From Hexactinellida sp. DTS-2022 (Eukaryota; Porifera; Hexactinellida), in NCBI GenBank assembly GCA_028753945.1, contig JAPNXP010000012.1:558001-622000 (forward strand): 64,000 nucleotides of DNA, given 5' to 3'. Each line of letters opens with the position of its first letter. Position 1 is the stretch's first letter. Under the pieces are notes generated by a model. That model was not told the DNA's origin. It was given only the letters and a program-made list of their open reading frames with translations, and ran no database searches. The translations under genes were made by a program, and so were the position numbers. Shown here in pieces: positions 1 through 9,676 of the stretch.

Positions 1-2720
1 TGAGTTGTTTCCATTGCGCCTTCCATAGGAGCCAAGTACATCTGTACAGCAGAAAACGATTTAGAAGTCTGCGAAGTAATTCCACGGTACAAGAGTTGGT
101 CTATGTATTGGAGAAATTGTTTCCATTGTGCACAATGCATATTAATACCAACTGAACTGGAAAGTTTGACCAATATTTGGTTTATTTTCTCTCTAGACCG
201 TATAAGGGAGGTATCATACTCGATATTGTTAGTTCTGACCCTTTTAGAAAGTTCAGTAAGCGGAAGCACGGGGGAATTAGGGGCTGAGCTAAAGAGGTTA
301 CTTGGCTGGGAACAAAAGGAATGAATGATATTCTTTATGGAAGTAATGGCTTGCTCAGTTTGCTTGAGTATAGGGTCTAGGTTTGTGAATATAGCAGTTA
401 CCAACTGTTGAAGAAAGTCCTTCAAAACAAAGCTATTCCAGGATACTTCTGTAATTCCTCGTTCCACTAATTGTCTGCAGTCATTTATTTGCTGTGAGAA
501 GAGGCGGTGTATAGGCGAATTCTTATTATTCCATATTCTATTAAACTTGTGTATTGTGTAGAATAGTTTTGATAGTTGAGGGGCGAGTTGGAGATTCGAG
601 TATTCTTCCAGTAGAATGTGGAGCGAAGGTGGCACCACAGAGGGGGGGAAGTCTAGTTTGTGGAGGTACACTGCGATGTACATCAGGTGGATTACATGGG
701 ATTGCAGACTGGGAATAGATGTGTGAGATTTTCCCGAAGCCATCAGCACTGGCTTGTGAAGGAGAATCGAGAAATCTTCAGAAAAGTCTGTTTCTAAAAA
801 ACAAAAATTTGCCAAGAGTTGTTCTAAGCTCGAGAGGACAGCCAAATATTTCTTAGATACAATGCCAGACCCAGAAACATCAAATAAGTTTGGTGAAATT
901 TGCATAATAAGTTTGTAGGGAGAATCAACACGTTCTACTAGTGCGCGTAAATATAGAAACTTTGAAATGGGAGCTGGTATAAAGTGATGAAAACCGCGAA
1001 AGTTGTTGAAGTCTGAAACAAGCGATTCTATCTGTTCAATATGTATGCCCAAACTGTCGATCAACTTAGTGAAAAAGTCATTCAGTGAAATACGAATCAT
1101 AGGACGACTTAGCATTTTCCCAAATAACTGCATTCTTCTAAGATTGAGAATGTCACAACTCGAAGAGAGGTAAGATTTGAGGATACTGATTATTCGATGT
1201 TCCAATTGGTTTATTCCATTACGAAATGCGAAAAATATCCGTTCAAACTTCTCATTTGGTGCTACATCGAACAAACTTGATTCTATCTCCAGTATTGGCT
1301 TCAAACAGGACAAGAATTTGGAAAATATTTCATCTAAGTACTCACTGAATGTTTCTGAAAAGTTGTTAGCACTTTGTATTATTTCTCTGATATCCTCAAA
1401 GTCGGAGATAGTTTTGACGATTTCTAGTAAATCTTGCAATCGATTGACGGTTTTTGAAAAGGTCTTGTAGATTCGATCCTTCCTGGCTGGCCATTGACAA
1501 GGCAATGGTTTCGAAATTTTATCAAATTCAAATTTGGAACGCAAAGCTTCTGGTAGTGCATCAAATTCTAATAAATTAATTTCCCGCAATTTATCTAAGC
1601 AACGATCAGCGTTAATTTTAGCATCGATATAGCTGCCTTGGAATGCATAACACAATTGAAGCGCTGATTGAATATCTTCAATGCTTTGAATGGGTACAGA
1701 GAATAGATCGTCTGGCAAACGTTCTCTTACTATTTCAGTAATAACAATAATCAAACTCGATAATAGGCGATTGAAGTGAGACTGTACTTTGTAGAAAGGG
1801 CATTGTTCCCAAATGAGATAAACTAGCTTGATAATTGGTGGGATATAAGTATGACGTAAATTAGGCGGTGTGTCTAAACAAATACTGACCCATTTTTCTA
1901 GAGGCAATAAGTATACAAGCAAATCTTCTGACTCATAGAATATCTGTTCAATGCTTTTGAAAAGATCATCGATCTTTCTAACTATCCACGACTTAGAAGT
2001 TTTCAAATTATCGTACACATACAAGAAGTTTTCAGATTTGAGAAGACTGTGGATCCTACGAAATCTTTTCACTTTTTGTTTTAAATTCCGTATCTCTCCT
2101 AACGAGGTATGAGTCGAGTCATCAAAGTATACCAGTTCATCATTCTGAGGGGTGGCTATAGCCTTACTTATAAGCGACAACCAAGAAGAGGCAATGTCCT
2201 CAAACAGAGGAGAAAGGTCAGAAGTTGACCTGTGGAATTGCCTCGGTATAATAAGATAGGGAAGTGATACTTCACCGGCTATTCTATTCCTAAAGGCTCG
2301 GGAAAGATCGAACACGTCTTTAACGCTCAACAGGAGTTTATTATTATTATATTCAAGTATTCTAGGTATGAATACATTCAGAATTAACCAGTCAATATCT
2401 TGTATTGAGATTGGTAGACTTATATCAGCTGATATTAGAGACTGAGATACATGTTTGCTTTGAACAGTGTTTATGTGCGGGTATTTTATGAAGTAATGTG
2501 ATATTACGACACTGCTGTGAGTAGTGCTGTTGGATAGGGAAACGTCTCCGTCAGAAGATGAAGAGATCGAGAGGAGGCGTCGTGAGCTGCGCCTGAGAAA
2601 TGCATTGAGGAGAATTCGATTTTTAGGAGAATTTATTTGAGAGTTTAAATCAGTGCTGAACTGCTTGATAGAAAAAGCTAGACGAGCCTCGATCCAGTTG
2701 ATACGCTTATCCGCCTCCAT
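1..2720 (-). CDS. Dynein heavy chain, N-terminal tail (partial, runs off the window)
   Basis: An uninterrupted minus-strand frame of 906 codons starts at an ATG at 2720 and is still open at base 1, so most of the gene (stalk and AAA motor) lies outside. I translated it by hand. Around residues 535-640 it follows the DHC_N1 tail pattern: an FxxFRxGIxxLExRI stretch, then a cysteine/leucine-rich segment, then LFGKMLSRPMI, like the family's LF..LLxRPxI. Around residues 700-880 there is SKKYLAVLSSLEQ, a YNRI-like IHKFNRIW, and ITEVSWNS, matching the family's PGLTxLTWxS. Dynein heavy chains drive minus-end motility in cilia or cytoplasm; the tail binds intermediate and light chains. The sequence is quite divergent, and whether it is axonemal, cytoplasmic or IFT dynein cannot be decided here. 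The ATG has no obvious splice acceptor next to it. Its first ~24 codons and upstream region recur three times to the right. Confidence 0.85.
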   Translation of the reverse strand, partial: MEADKRINWIEARLAFSIKQFSTDLNSQINSPKNRILLNAFLRRSSRRLLSISSSSDGDVSLSNSTTHSSVVISHYFIKYPHINTVQSKHVSQSLISADISLPISIQDIDWLILNVFIPRILEYNNNKLLLSVKDVFDLSRAFRNRIAGEVSLPYLIIPRQFHRSTSDLSPLFEDIASSWLSLISKAIATPQNDELVYFDDSTHTSLGEIRNLKQKVKRFRRIHSLLKSENFLYVYDNLKTSKSWIVRKIDDLFKSIEQIFYESEDLLVYLLPLEKWVSICLDTPPNLRHTYIPPIIKLVYLIWEQCPFYKVQSHFNRLLSSLIIVITEIVRERLPDDLFSVPIQSIEDIQSALQLCYAFQGSYIDAKINADRCLDKLREINLLEFDALPEALRSKFEFDKISKPLPCQWPARKDRIYKTFSKTVNRLQDLLEIVKTISDFEDIREIIQSANNFSETFSEYLDEIFSKFLSCLKPILEIESSLFDVAPNEKFERIFFAFRNGINQLEHRIISILKSYLSSSCDILNLRRMQLFGKMLSRPMIRISLNDFFTKLIDSLGIHIEQIESLVSDFNNFRGFHHFIPAPISKFLYLRALVERVDSPYKLIMQISPNLFDVSGSGIVSKKYLAVLSSLEQLLANFCFLETDFSEDFSILLHKPVLMASGKSHTSIPSLQSHVIHLMYIAVYLHKLDFPPSVVPPSLHILLEEYSNLQLAPQLSKLFYTIHKFNRIWNNKNSPIHRLFSQQINDCRQLVERGITEVSWNSFVLKDFLQQLVTAIFTNLDPILKQTEQAITSIKNIIHSFCSQPSNLFSSAPNSPVLPLTELSKRVRTNNIEYDTSLIRSREKINQILVKLSSSVGINMHCAQWKQFLQYIDQLLYRGITSQTSKSFSAVQMYLAPMEGAMETT

Positions 2721-3308
2721 TGCAGGCGAATAAATGGATTTTGGCTAATTTCAAATAAAACAAACACCAAACCAACTGTTAATTAATGGAAATTTCTAGA
2801 TTATAATAGTTTTTTTGTTATCAAATTGTAAATACTACAAGTTCTGAACTGTCTATCTTTTTTCACTGACTCACTATGCCTGGGTGAAAAATACAATAAT
2901 TTGAATCGGAAAAAACAGCAATAATCTGAAAAAACATATACAAGTACAAGGATAGAGAGGTATGAGTACTTATAAAATAAGAATGGTACTCAAGTTGGAA
3001 ATATTAAGGAACCCACGTACACGGCAAATCGTATATAGGAAATTGAATACTATATCAGTATCAGGTGGCGCAAGATGCATAGAATCTATATGGGTACTTA
3101 GGCCTAGACGGCAACTGGATCTGGGAAATGAAGCAATGGCCTGACCACTATTCAACTGCTTAAGCCACTCCCGAGTATGTTTTACAGTTCATAAAGATAC
3201 AAGCAAATTATAATACCATAGAAAGATATAAGTGTGTTATAAAAAACAAAAAAATATTTAGTAGGGGGACAAAAAATTAAGTGATAGGGGAAATGTAAGA
3301 CATAACGA
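2721..3308 (-). promoter_or_regulatory. Dynein heavy chain upstream region (native copy)
   Basis: This 588-bp AT-rich stretch lies between the dynein start codon (2720) and the stop of the first TRAF-like gene (3309). It must hold the dynein 5'UTR and promoter as well as the TRAF-like 3'UTR. The same sequence, with small substitutions and indels, is present at about 4868-5445, 6992-7559 and 9108-9676. Short open frames of ~60 codons on both strands at 2962-3155 are not convincing genes: the homologous positions in the other copies carry indels that break them. No core-promoter element stands out clearly. Confidence 0.5.
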
Positions 3309-4667
3309 TTAAAGGACCTGAATGAGAACTCTTATCAAGAGTGAATCATCAGTGTAATAAGCGTATGTAAATTCATGAGAAATGAAATTAGAGAAACCAA
3401 CTCGGGCATTTATTTTGTGAGCTGTCGGCTTGTTGAAAGATTCAAATAGATTTGTGTCAGTAGTATTGAAACATCGTTCAAAATTAGACGAAACATTATT
3501 CTCATTGACCAAAATAAATATTATTTTGCAATTTAAAGGCCATTCCAGTTCATCATCATACTCACCTTGCAATAGTCGAATGTTGACTCCAAGGTAATTA
3601 TCAATATTAGACTCAGCGATAAAACATAGTTTATATCCAGAAGTATAAAAAGGCCAGCTGGTAAAAGTTTTCTTTTTATTCTTTCTATTTTCGAAAAAGT
3701 TTAATCTCCATTCAATACCACTAACATCTGATGATTTAATTTCTTTTTTCTTGGTATTGTCATCTATCTGATTCTGTAGTTCAATTTTAGTATCACTCAG
3801 ACTAATTTCCACTAAACGAAGGTGTGTTTGGTATTCCAACATGTGAGTTTGTAGATCATTTCTCAACACAACGTCTGTACATCCATGTTTTGAATAAGGA
3901 CATTCAACCTGTTGCAGGGGACAATTAATCTTCAGATGCTCCTTAATAACCTTTCGACTTGCGGTGAACACTTTATCCACTGTTGATTGAAAAGTACATT
4001 GATTAGGACATCCGATAGGGTATTCATCACAAATGGATAAATGTGCGTTAAAAGTGGAAGCTTTAATCTCAATTCGACAGTAGTCACAGGGTATCAATCT
4101 CATTGGACAGGAATTATTCAAATGGTTTTCAAGAAGTTTCCTTTGAATCGTTTGTATAACGTTTGAATGCAAAATATTTTGATCTAAACAGCCAAGAGGA
4201 CATGGGACAAGCAAGTATTGGCAATATTTGAGATGAGAATTTATTTCAATAGTAGCTCCAGTCCACTTGCAATCTTCACTCAGCATAGGGCAGTAAACCT
4301 AAAACAAAGAATAGATTAAAAATATCTATAAACTCGTTCTTAATATAATTACCAATTTTTCATCAATCACAGATCGTACAAGTTCAGCTATCTTTCTGGC
4401 ATCAACTGTATACTGTATAGGAATACATACGTCACAACGTGCTTCCTTCTTCCCATTAACGACAACAACACAAGCGTCCCTTAGCATTCCCTTACAGAGA
4501 GTACACAGCAGTAACTTCTCTTCAGATACTGTGGTAATCTCTTCTACTAAAAGTTCTTTCTTCCAACCTCCATAAGAGACGACACCACCATGTTTTATTA
4601 ATTTAACGAACAATAAATGTTCAGTATTCTTAATATCCACTGGTATATCTGTGGCTCTACAGGCCAT
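3309..4667 (-). CDS. TRAF-like protein, copy 1 (RING remnant, TRAF zinc fingers, MATH)
   Basis: Two exons: 4353-4667 (105 codons) and 3309-4298, separated by a 54-bp GT-AG intron (4299-4352); the spliced protein is about 434 aa. Residues ~28-85 resemble a TRAF RING start (SYGGW, then CTLC, LRDAC, CDVC) but lack the CGHxxC core. Residues ~108-265 hold TRAF-type zinc fingers (CPLGC, CPMRLIPCDYC, CPNQC, CPLQQVECPY). A short charged helical stretch is followed from ~298 by a MATH/TRAF-C domain (GIEWRLNFFENR, FYTSGYKL, LLQGEYDDELEWPL). TRAF proteins trimerise through this region and bind receptor tails or adaptors. The start codon lies 5 nt after an acceptor-like tttgtttag. Among copies 1-4 its MATH domain is the most diverged, and its last strand differs from copies 2-4. 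Ubiquitin-ligase activity is doubtful because of the missing RING ligands. Confidence 0.88.
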
Positions 4668-4795
4668 GAAATCTAAACAAAATAAAAACTTCGCTATACT
4701 AAAAAAATTTCAATTCAAACTAATTTAACAAATTAATTTTACTTATTACTTTCGCAGGCTTATGGTACACAAATTGATACAAAGCACTAATAAAG
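4668..4795 (-). promoter_or_regulatory. Proximal upstream region of TRAF-like copy 1
   Basis: On the minus strand this reads as a probable 5'UTR with an intron-like stretch: a weak donor-like gtaata near 4750 and a pyrimidine-rich tttattttgtttag acceptor 5 nt before the ATG. It is shared with copies 2-4 as far as the gatacaaa just before the duplication joint. The 12 bases gcactaataaag at the joint (about 4784-4795) are present at all three internal joints and absent from the original flanks. Immediately upstream, in transcription order, lies the truncated dynein 5' end. Confidence 0.5.
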
Positions 4796-4867
4796 ATCAG
4801 TGCTGAACTGCTTGATAGAAAAAGCTAGACGAGCCTCGATCCAGTTGATACGCTTATCCGCCTCCAT
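4787..4867 (-). pseudogene. Truncated dynein heavy chain 5' end, duplicate 1
   Basis: The first 24 codons of the dynein gene are repeated here with the same ATG context and then run across the duplication joint into foreign sequence, adding Leu-Tyr and a stop (TAG at 4787-4789). The product would be a 26-aa peptide starting MEADKRINWIEARL. It is a gene fragment rather than a gene. Because it lies upstream of TRAF-like copy 1 on the same strand and carries the duplicated dynein 5' region, it could act as an upstream ORF on any transcript started from that region. Confidence 0.85.
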
Positions 4868-5445
4868 TGCAGGCGAATAAATGGATTTTGGCTAATTCAA
4901 ATAAAACAAACACCAAACCAACTGTTAATTAATGGAAATTTCTAGATTATAATAGTTTTTTTGTTATCAAATTGTAAATACTACTACAAGTTCTGAATTG
5001 TCTATCTTTTTTCACTGACCCACTATGCCTGGGTGAAAAATAATAATAATTTGAATCGGAAAAACAGGAATAAGCTGAAAAAGATATATAAGTACAAGAA
5101 TAGAGAGGCATTGAGTACATATACGTAAATACTTATCGAATGGTACTCAAGTTGTAAATATTAAGGAACCCACGTACACGGCAAATCGTATATAGGAAAT
5201 TGAATACTATATCAGTATTAGGAGGCGCAAGATACCTAGAATCTATATGGGTACTTACTACTTAGGCTATAGCCCGACAACTGGATCTGGGAAATGAAAC
5301 CATGGTCTGACCACTGTTCAACTGCTTAAGTCACTCCCGAGTATGTTTTACAGTTCGTAAAGATCAAACAAATTATAATAACAAATCAAAATATATAGGA
5401 GGAAGACAAAATATTAAGTGATAGGGAAAATGTAAGACATATCAA
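4868..5445 (-). promoter_or_regulatory. Duplicated dynein upstream region between TRAF-like copies 1 and 2
   Basis: Copy of the native 2721-3308 region, with changes such as an added act triplet in actactacaagttctg and a few indels. It contains the 3'UTR of TRAF-like copy 2 and, if the duplicated dynein promoter is active, a start site pointing at TRAF-like copy 1. No gene is seen in it. Confidence 0.5.
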
Positions 5446-6792
5446 TTAAAGGACCTGAATGAGAACTCTAATTAATAGTGAATCATCAGTGCAATAAGGG
5501 TATATAAGGTCATGAGAAATGAATTTAGAGTAACCAATTCGGGCATTCATTTTGTGAGCTGTCGGCTTGTTGAAAGTTTCAAAGAGATTTGTAGTATTGC
5601 AACTATATTCATAGTTAATACCATTTTCATTGACCAAGACAAATTTTATTTTGCAATTTAAAGGCCAATCCAATTCATCATCATACTCACCTTTTAATAG
5701 TTGAATGTGGACTCCAAGGTAATTATCATTATTAAACTCAGTATCAAAATGTAGTTTATATCCAGAAGTATAAAAAGGCGCGCTGGTAAAAGTTTTCTTT
5801 TTATTCTTTCTATTTTCGAAAAAGTTTAATCTCCATTCAATACCACTAACATCTGATGATTTAATTTGCTTTTTCTTGGTATTGTCATCTATCTGCTTCT
5901 GTAGTTCAATTTTAGTATCACTCAGAATAATTTCCACTAAACGAAGGTGTGTTTGGTATTGCAACATGTGAGTTTGTAGATCTTTTCTTAACACAACGTC
6001 TGTACATCCATGTTTTGAATAAGGACATTTAGCCTGTTGCAGGGGACAATTAATCTTCAGATGCTCCTTAATAACCTTTCGACTTGCGGTGAACACTTTA
6101 TCCACTGTTGATTGAAAAGTACATTGATTAGGACATCCGATAGGGTATTCATCACAAATGGATAAATGTGCGTTAAAAGTGGAAGCTTTGATCTTAATTC
6201 GACAGTAGTCACAGGGTATCAATCTCATTGGACAGGAATTATTCAAATGATTTTCTAGAAGTTTCCTTTGAAACTTTTGTATAACTTTTGAATGCAAAAT
6301 ATTTTGATCTAAACAGCCAAGAGGACATGGGACAAGCAGGTATTGGCAATATTTGAGATGAGAATTTATTTCAACAGTTGCTCCAGTCCACTTGCAATCT
6401 TCACTCAACATAGGGCAGTAAACCTAAAACAAAGAATACATTAAAAATATCTATAAACTCCCTCTTAATATAATTACCAATTTCTCATCAATCACAGATC
6501 GTACAAGTTCAGCTATCTTTCTATCATCAACTGTATAATGTATAGGAACACATACGTCACAACGTGCCTCCTTTTTCTCATTAACGACAACAACACAAGC
6601 GTCCCTTAGCATTCCCTTACAGAGAGTACACAGCAGTAACTTCTCTTCAGATACTGTGGTGATCTCTTCAACTAAAAGTTCTTTCTTCCAACCTCCATAA
6701 GAAACGACACCACCATGTTTTATTAATTTAACGAACAATAAATGTTCAGTATTCTTAATATCCACTGGTATATCTGTGGATCTACAGGCCAT
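5446..6792 (-). CDS. TRAF-like protein, copy 2
   Basis: Exons 6478-6792 (105 codons) and 5446-6423, with a 54-bp intron at 6424-6477; about 430 aa. The domain order matches copy 1: RING remnant (CTLC...CDVC without a CGHxxC core), TRAF zinc fingers from about residue 108, and a C-terminal MATH domain (FYTSGYKLHFDTEFN, LLKGEYDDELDWPL). The MATH domain is almost identical to copies 3 and 4 and differs from copy 1, which has an AESNIDNYLG segment and four extra residues. The gene is intact, with no frameshift or early stop. Directly upstream, in transcription order, is a truncated dynein 5' end. Confidence 0.88.
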
Positions 6793-7559
6793 GAAATCTA
6801 AACAAAATAAAACTTCGCTATACTAAAAAAATTTCAATTCAAACTAATTTAACAAATTAATTTTACTTATTACTTTCGCAGGCTTATGGTACACAAATTG
6901 ATACAAAGCACTAATAAAGATCAGTGCTGAACTGCTTGATAGAAAAAGCTAGACGAGCCTCGATCCAGTTGATACGCTTATCCGCCTCCATTGCAGGCGA
7001 ATAAATGGATTTTGGCTAATTTCAAATAAAACAAACACCAAACCAACTGTTAATTAATGGAAATTTCTAGATTATAATAGTTTTTTTGTTATCAAATTGT
7101 AAATACTACTACAAGTTCTGAATTGTCTATCTTTTTTCACTGACCCACTATGCCTGGGTGAAAAATAATAATAATTTGAATCGGAAAAACAGGAATAAGC
7201 TGAAAAAGATATATAAGTACAAGAATAGAGAGGCATTGAGTACATATAAATACTTATCGAATGGTACTCAAGTTGTAAATATTAAGGAACCCACGTACAC
7301 GGCAAATCGTATATAGAAAATTGAATACTATATCAGTATTAGGAGGCGCAAGATACCTAGAATCTATATGGGTACTTAGGCTATAGCCCGACAACTGGAT
7401 CTGGGAAATGAAACCATGGTCTGACCACTATTCAACTGCTTAAGCCACCCCCGAGTATGTTTTACAGTTCGTAAAGATCAAACAAATTATAATAACAAAT
7501 CAAAATATATAGGAGGAAGACAAAATATTAAGTGATAGGGAAAATGTAAGACATATCAA
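6793..7559 (-). promoter_or_regulatory. Non-coding region between TRAF-like copies 2 and 3
   Basis: Holds the proximal upstream region of copy 2, the truncated dynein start (6911-6991) and the duplicated dynein upstream region (6992 onward), ending at the stop of copy 3. It closely matches the two other internal spacers. I see no other gene or element. Confidence 0.5.
6911..6991 (-). pseudogene. Truncated dynein heavy chain 5' end, duplicate 2
   Basis: Same 26-codon fragment as at 4787-4867: dynein ATG at 6991, 24 dynein codons, then two codons and a stop contributed by the joint. The identical joint sequence shows that this breakpoint was copied, not formed anew. Confidence 0.85.
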
Positions 7560-9035
7560 TTAAAGGACCTGAATGAGAACTCTAATTAATAGTGAATCAT
7601 CAGTGCAATAAGGGTATATAAGGTCATGAGAAATGAATTTAGAGTAACCAATTCGGGCATTCATTTTGTGAGCTGTCGGCTTGTTGAAAGTTTCAAAGAG
7701 ATTTGTAGTATTGCAACTATATTCATAGTTAATACCATTTTCATTGACCAAGATAAATTTTATTTTGCAATTTAAAGGCCATTCCAATTCATCATCATAC
7801 TCACCTTTTAATAGTTGAATGTGGACTCCAAGGTAATTATCATTATTAAACTCAGTATCAAAATGTAGTTTATATCCAGAAGTATAAAAAGGCGCGCTGG
7901 TAAAAGTTTTCTTTTTATTCTTTCTATTTTCGAAAAAGTTTAATCTCCATTCAACACCACTAACATCTGATGATTTAATTTGCTTTTTCTTGGTATTGTC
8001 ATCTATCTGCTTCTGTAGTTCAATTTTAGTATCACTCAGAATAATTTCCACTAAACGAAGGTGTGTTTGGTATTGCAACATGTGAGTTTGTAGATCTTTT
8101 CTTAACACAACGTCTGTACATCCATGTTTTGAATAAGGACATTTAGCCTGTTGCAGGGGACAATTAATCTTCAGATGCTCCGTAATAACCTTTCGACTTG
8201 CGGTAAACACTTTATCCACTGTTGATTGAAAAGTACATTGATTAGGACATCCGATGGGGTATTCATCACAAATGGATAAATGTGCGTTAAAAGTGGAAGC
8301 TTTAATCTCAATTCGACAGTAGTCGCAGGGTATCAATCTCATTGGACAGGAATTATTCAAATGGTTTTCTAGAAGTTTCCTTTGAAACTTTTGTATAACT
8401 TTTGAATGCAAAATATTTTTATCTATACAGCCAAGAGGACATGGGACAAGCAAGTATTGGCAAAATTTGAGATGAGAATTTATTTCAACAGTAGCTCCAG
8501 TCCACTTGCAATCTTCACTCAACATAGGGCAGTAAACCTAAACAAAGAATACATTAAAATTGGTATAAACTCCCTCTTAATATAATTACCAATTTCTCAT
8601 CAATCACAGATCGTACAAGTTCAGCTTTCTTTCTATCATCAACTGTATACTGTATAGGAATACATACGTCACAACGTGCCTCCTTTTTCTCATTAACGAC
8701 AACAACACAAGCGTCCCTTAGCATTCCCTTACAGAGAGTACACAGCAGTAACTTCTCTTCAGATACTGTGGTAATCTCTTCAACCAAAAGTTCTTTCTTC
8801 CAACCTCCATAAGAGACGACACCACCATGTTTTATTAATTTAACGAACAATAAATGTTCAGTATTCTTAATATCCACTGGTATATCTGTGGATCTACAGG
8901 CCATGAAATCTAAACAAAATAAAAACTGCGCTATACTAAAAAAATTTCAATTCTACTAAACTAATTTAACAAATTAATTTACTTATTACTTTCGCAGGCT
9001 TATGGTACACAAATTGATACAAAGCACTAATAAAG
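6920..9035. repeat. Tandem duplication unit 3
   Basis: Third direct repeat (2116 bp to the next unit), with truncated dynein start, duplicated dynein upstream region and TRAF-like copy 3. The left edge is again atcagtgctgaactgc directly after the shared joint bases. Confidence 0.93.
7560..8904 (-). CDS. TRAF-like protein, copy 3
   Basis: Exons 8590-8904 (105 codons) and 7560-8537, with a 52-bp GT-AG intron at 8538-8589; about 430 aa. Domains are as in copy 2: RING remnant, TRAF zinc fingers (CPMLSEDCKWTG, CPLGC, CPNQC, CPLQQAKCPY) and MATH (FYTSGYKLHF, GEYDDELEWPL). Differences from copy 2 are scattered single residues, for example KFCQYL for KYCQYL near the first finger. The frame is intact. 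A truncated dynein 5' end lies directly upstream. Confidence 0.88.
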
Positions 9036-9676
9036 ATCAGTGCTGAACTGCTTGATAGAAAAAGCTAGACGAGCCTCGATCCAGTTGATACGCTTATCCG
9101 CCTCCATTGCAGGCGAATAAATGGATTTTGGCTAATTTCAAATAAAACAAACACCAAACCAACTGTTAATTAATGGAAATTTCTAGATTATAATAGTTTT
9201 TTTGTATATCAAATTGTAAATACTACTACAAGTTCTGAATTGTCTATCTTTTTTCACTGACCCACTATGCCTGGGTGAAAAATAATAATAATTTGAATCG
9301 GAAAAACAGGAATAAGCTGAAAAAGATATATAAGTACAAGAATAGAGAGGCATTGAGTACATATAAATACTTATCGAATGGTACTCAAGTTGTAAATATT
9401 AAGGAACCCACGTACACGGCAAATCGTATATAGGAAATTGAATACTATATCAGTATTAGGAGGCGCAAGATGTCTAGAATCTATATGGGTACTTAGGCTA
9501 TAGCCCGACAACTGGATCTGGGAAATGAAACCATGGTCTGACCACTATTCAACTGCTTAAGCCACCCCCGAGTATGTTTTACAGTTCATAAAGATCAAAC
9601 AAATTATAATAACAAATCAAAATATATAGGAGGAAGACAAAATATTAAGTGATAGGGAAAATGTAAGACATATCAA
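8905..9676 (-). promoter_or_regulatory. Non-coding region between TRAF-like copies 3 and 4
   Basis: Same organisation as the other internal spacers: copy 3 upstream region, duplication joint, truncated dynein start and dynein upstream region, then the 3' end of copy 4. Small local differences include tgtatatcaaa in place of tgttatcaaa near 9205. Nothing else is seen. Confidence 0.5.
9027..9107 (-). pseudogene. Truncated dynein heavy chain 5' end, duplicate 3
   Basis: Third copy of the 26-codon fragment: dynein ATG at 9107, same codons, same joint-derived Leu-Tyr-stop. It lies upstream of TRAF-like copy 3. Confidence 0.85.

Larger units (their letters stand above)
2649..4795. repeat. Tandem duplication unit 1 (native dynein junction)
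   Basis: First of four direct repeats of about 2.1 kb. The unit begins inside the dynein coding sequence at atcagtgctgaactgc, includes the dynein start and upstream region, and then TRAF-like gene 1 with its own upstream region. The following units begin at 4796, 6920 and 9036, giving periods of 2147, 2124 and 2116 bp. At the left edge of unit 1 the sequence continues into intact dynein coding DNA; at the left edge of the other three units it meets the TRAF-like upstream region instead. This identifies unit 1's left edge and unit 4's right edge (about 11148) as the original flanks. Confidence 0.93.
4796..6919. repeat. Tandem duplication unit 2
   Basis: Second direct repeat (period 2124 bp to the next unit), containing the truncated dynein start, the duplicated dynein upstream region and TRAF-like copy 2. 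By eye it is nearly identical to unit 3 across the non-coding part and most of the coding part, which points to recent duplication or gene conversion. Confidence 0.93.

Noticed and set aside
2962..3155. Small ORFs of 60-61 codons on both strands
   Set aside because: They lie in the duplicated dynein upstream region; the corresponding positions in the other three units have indels and stops.
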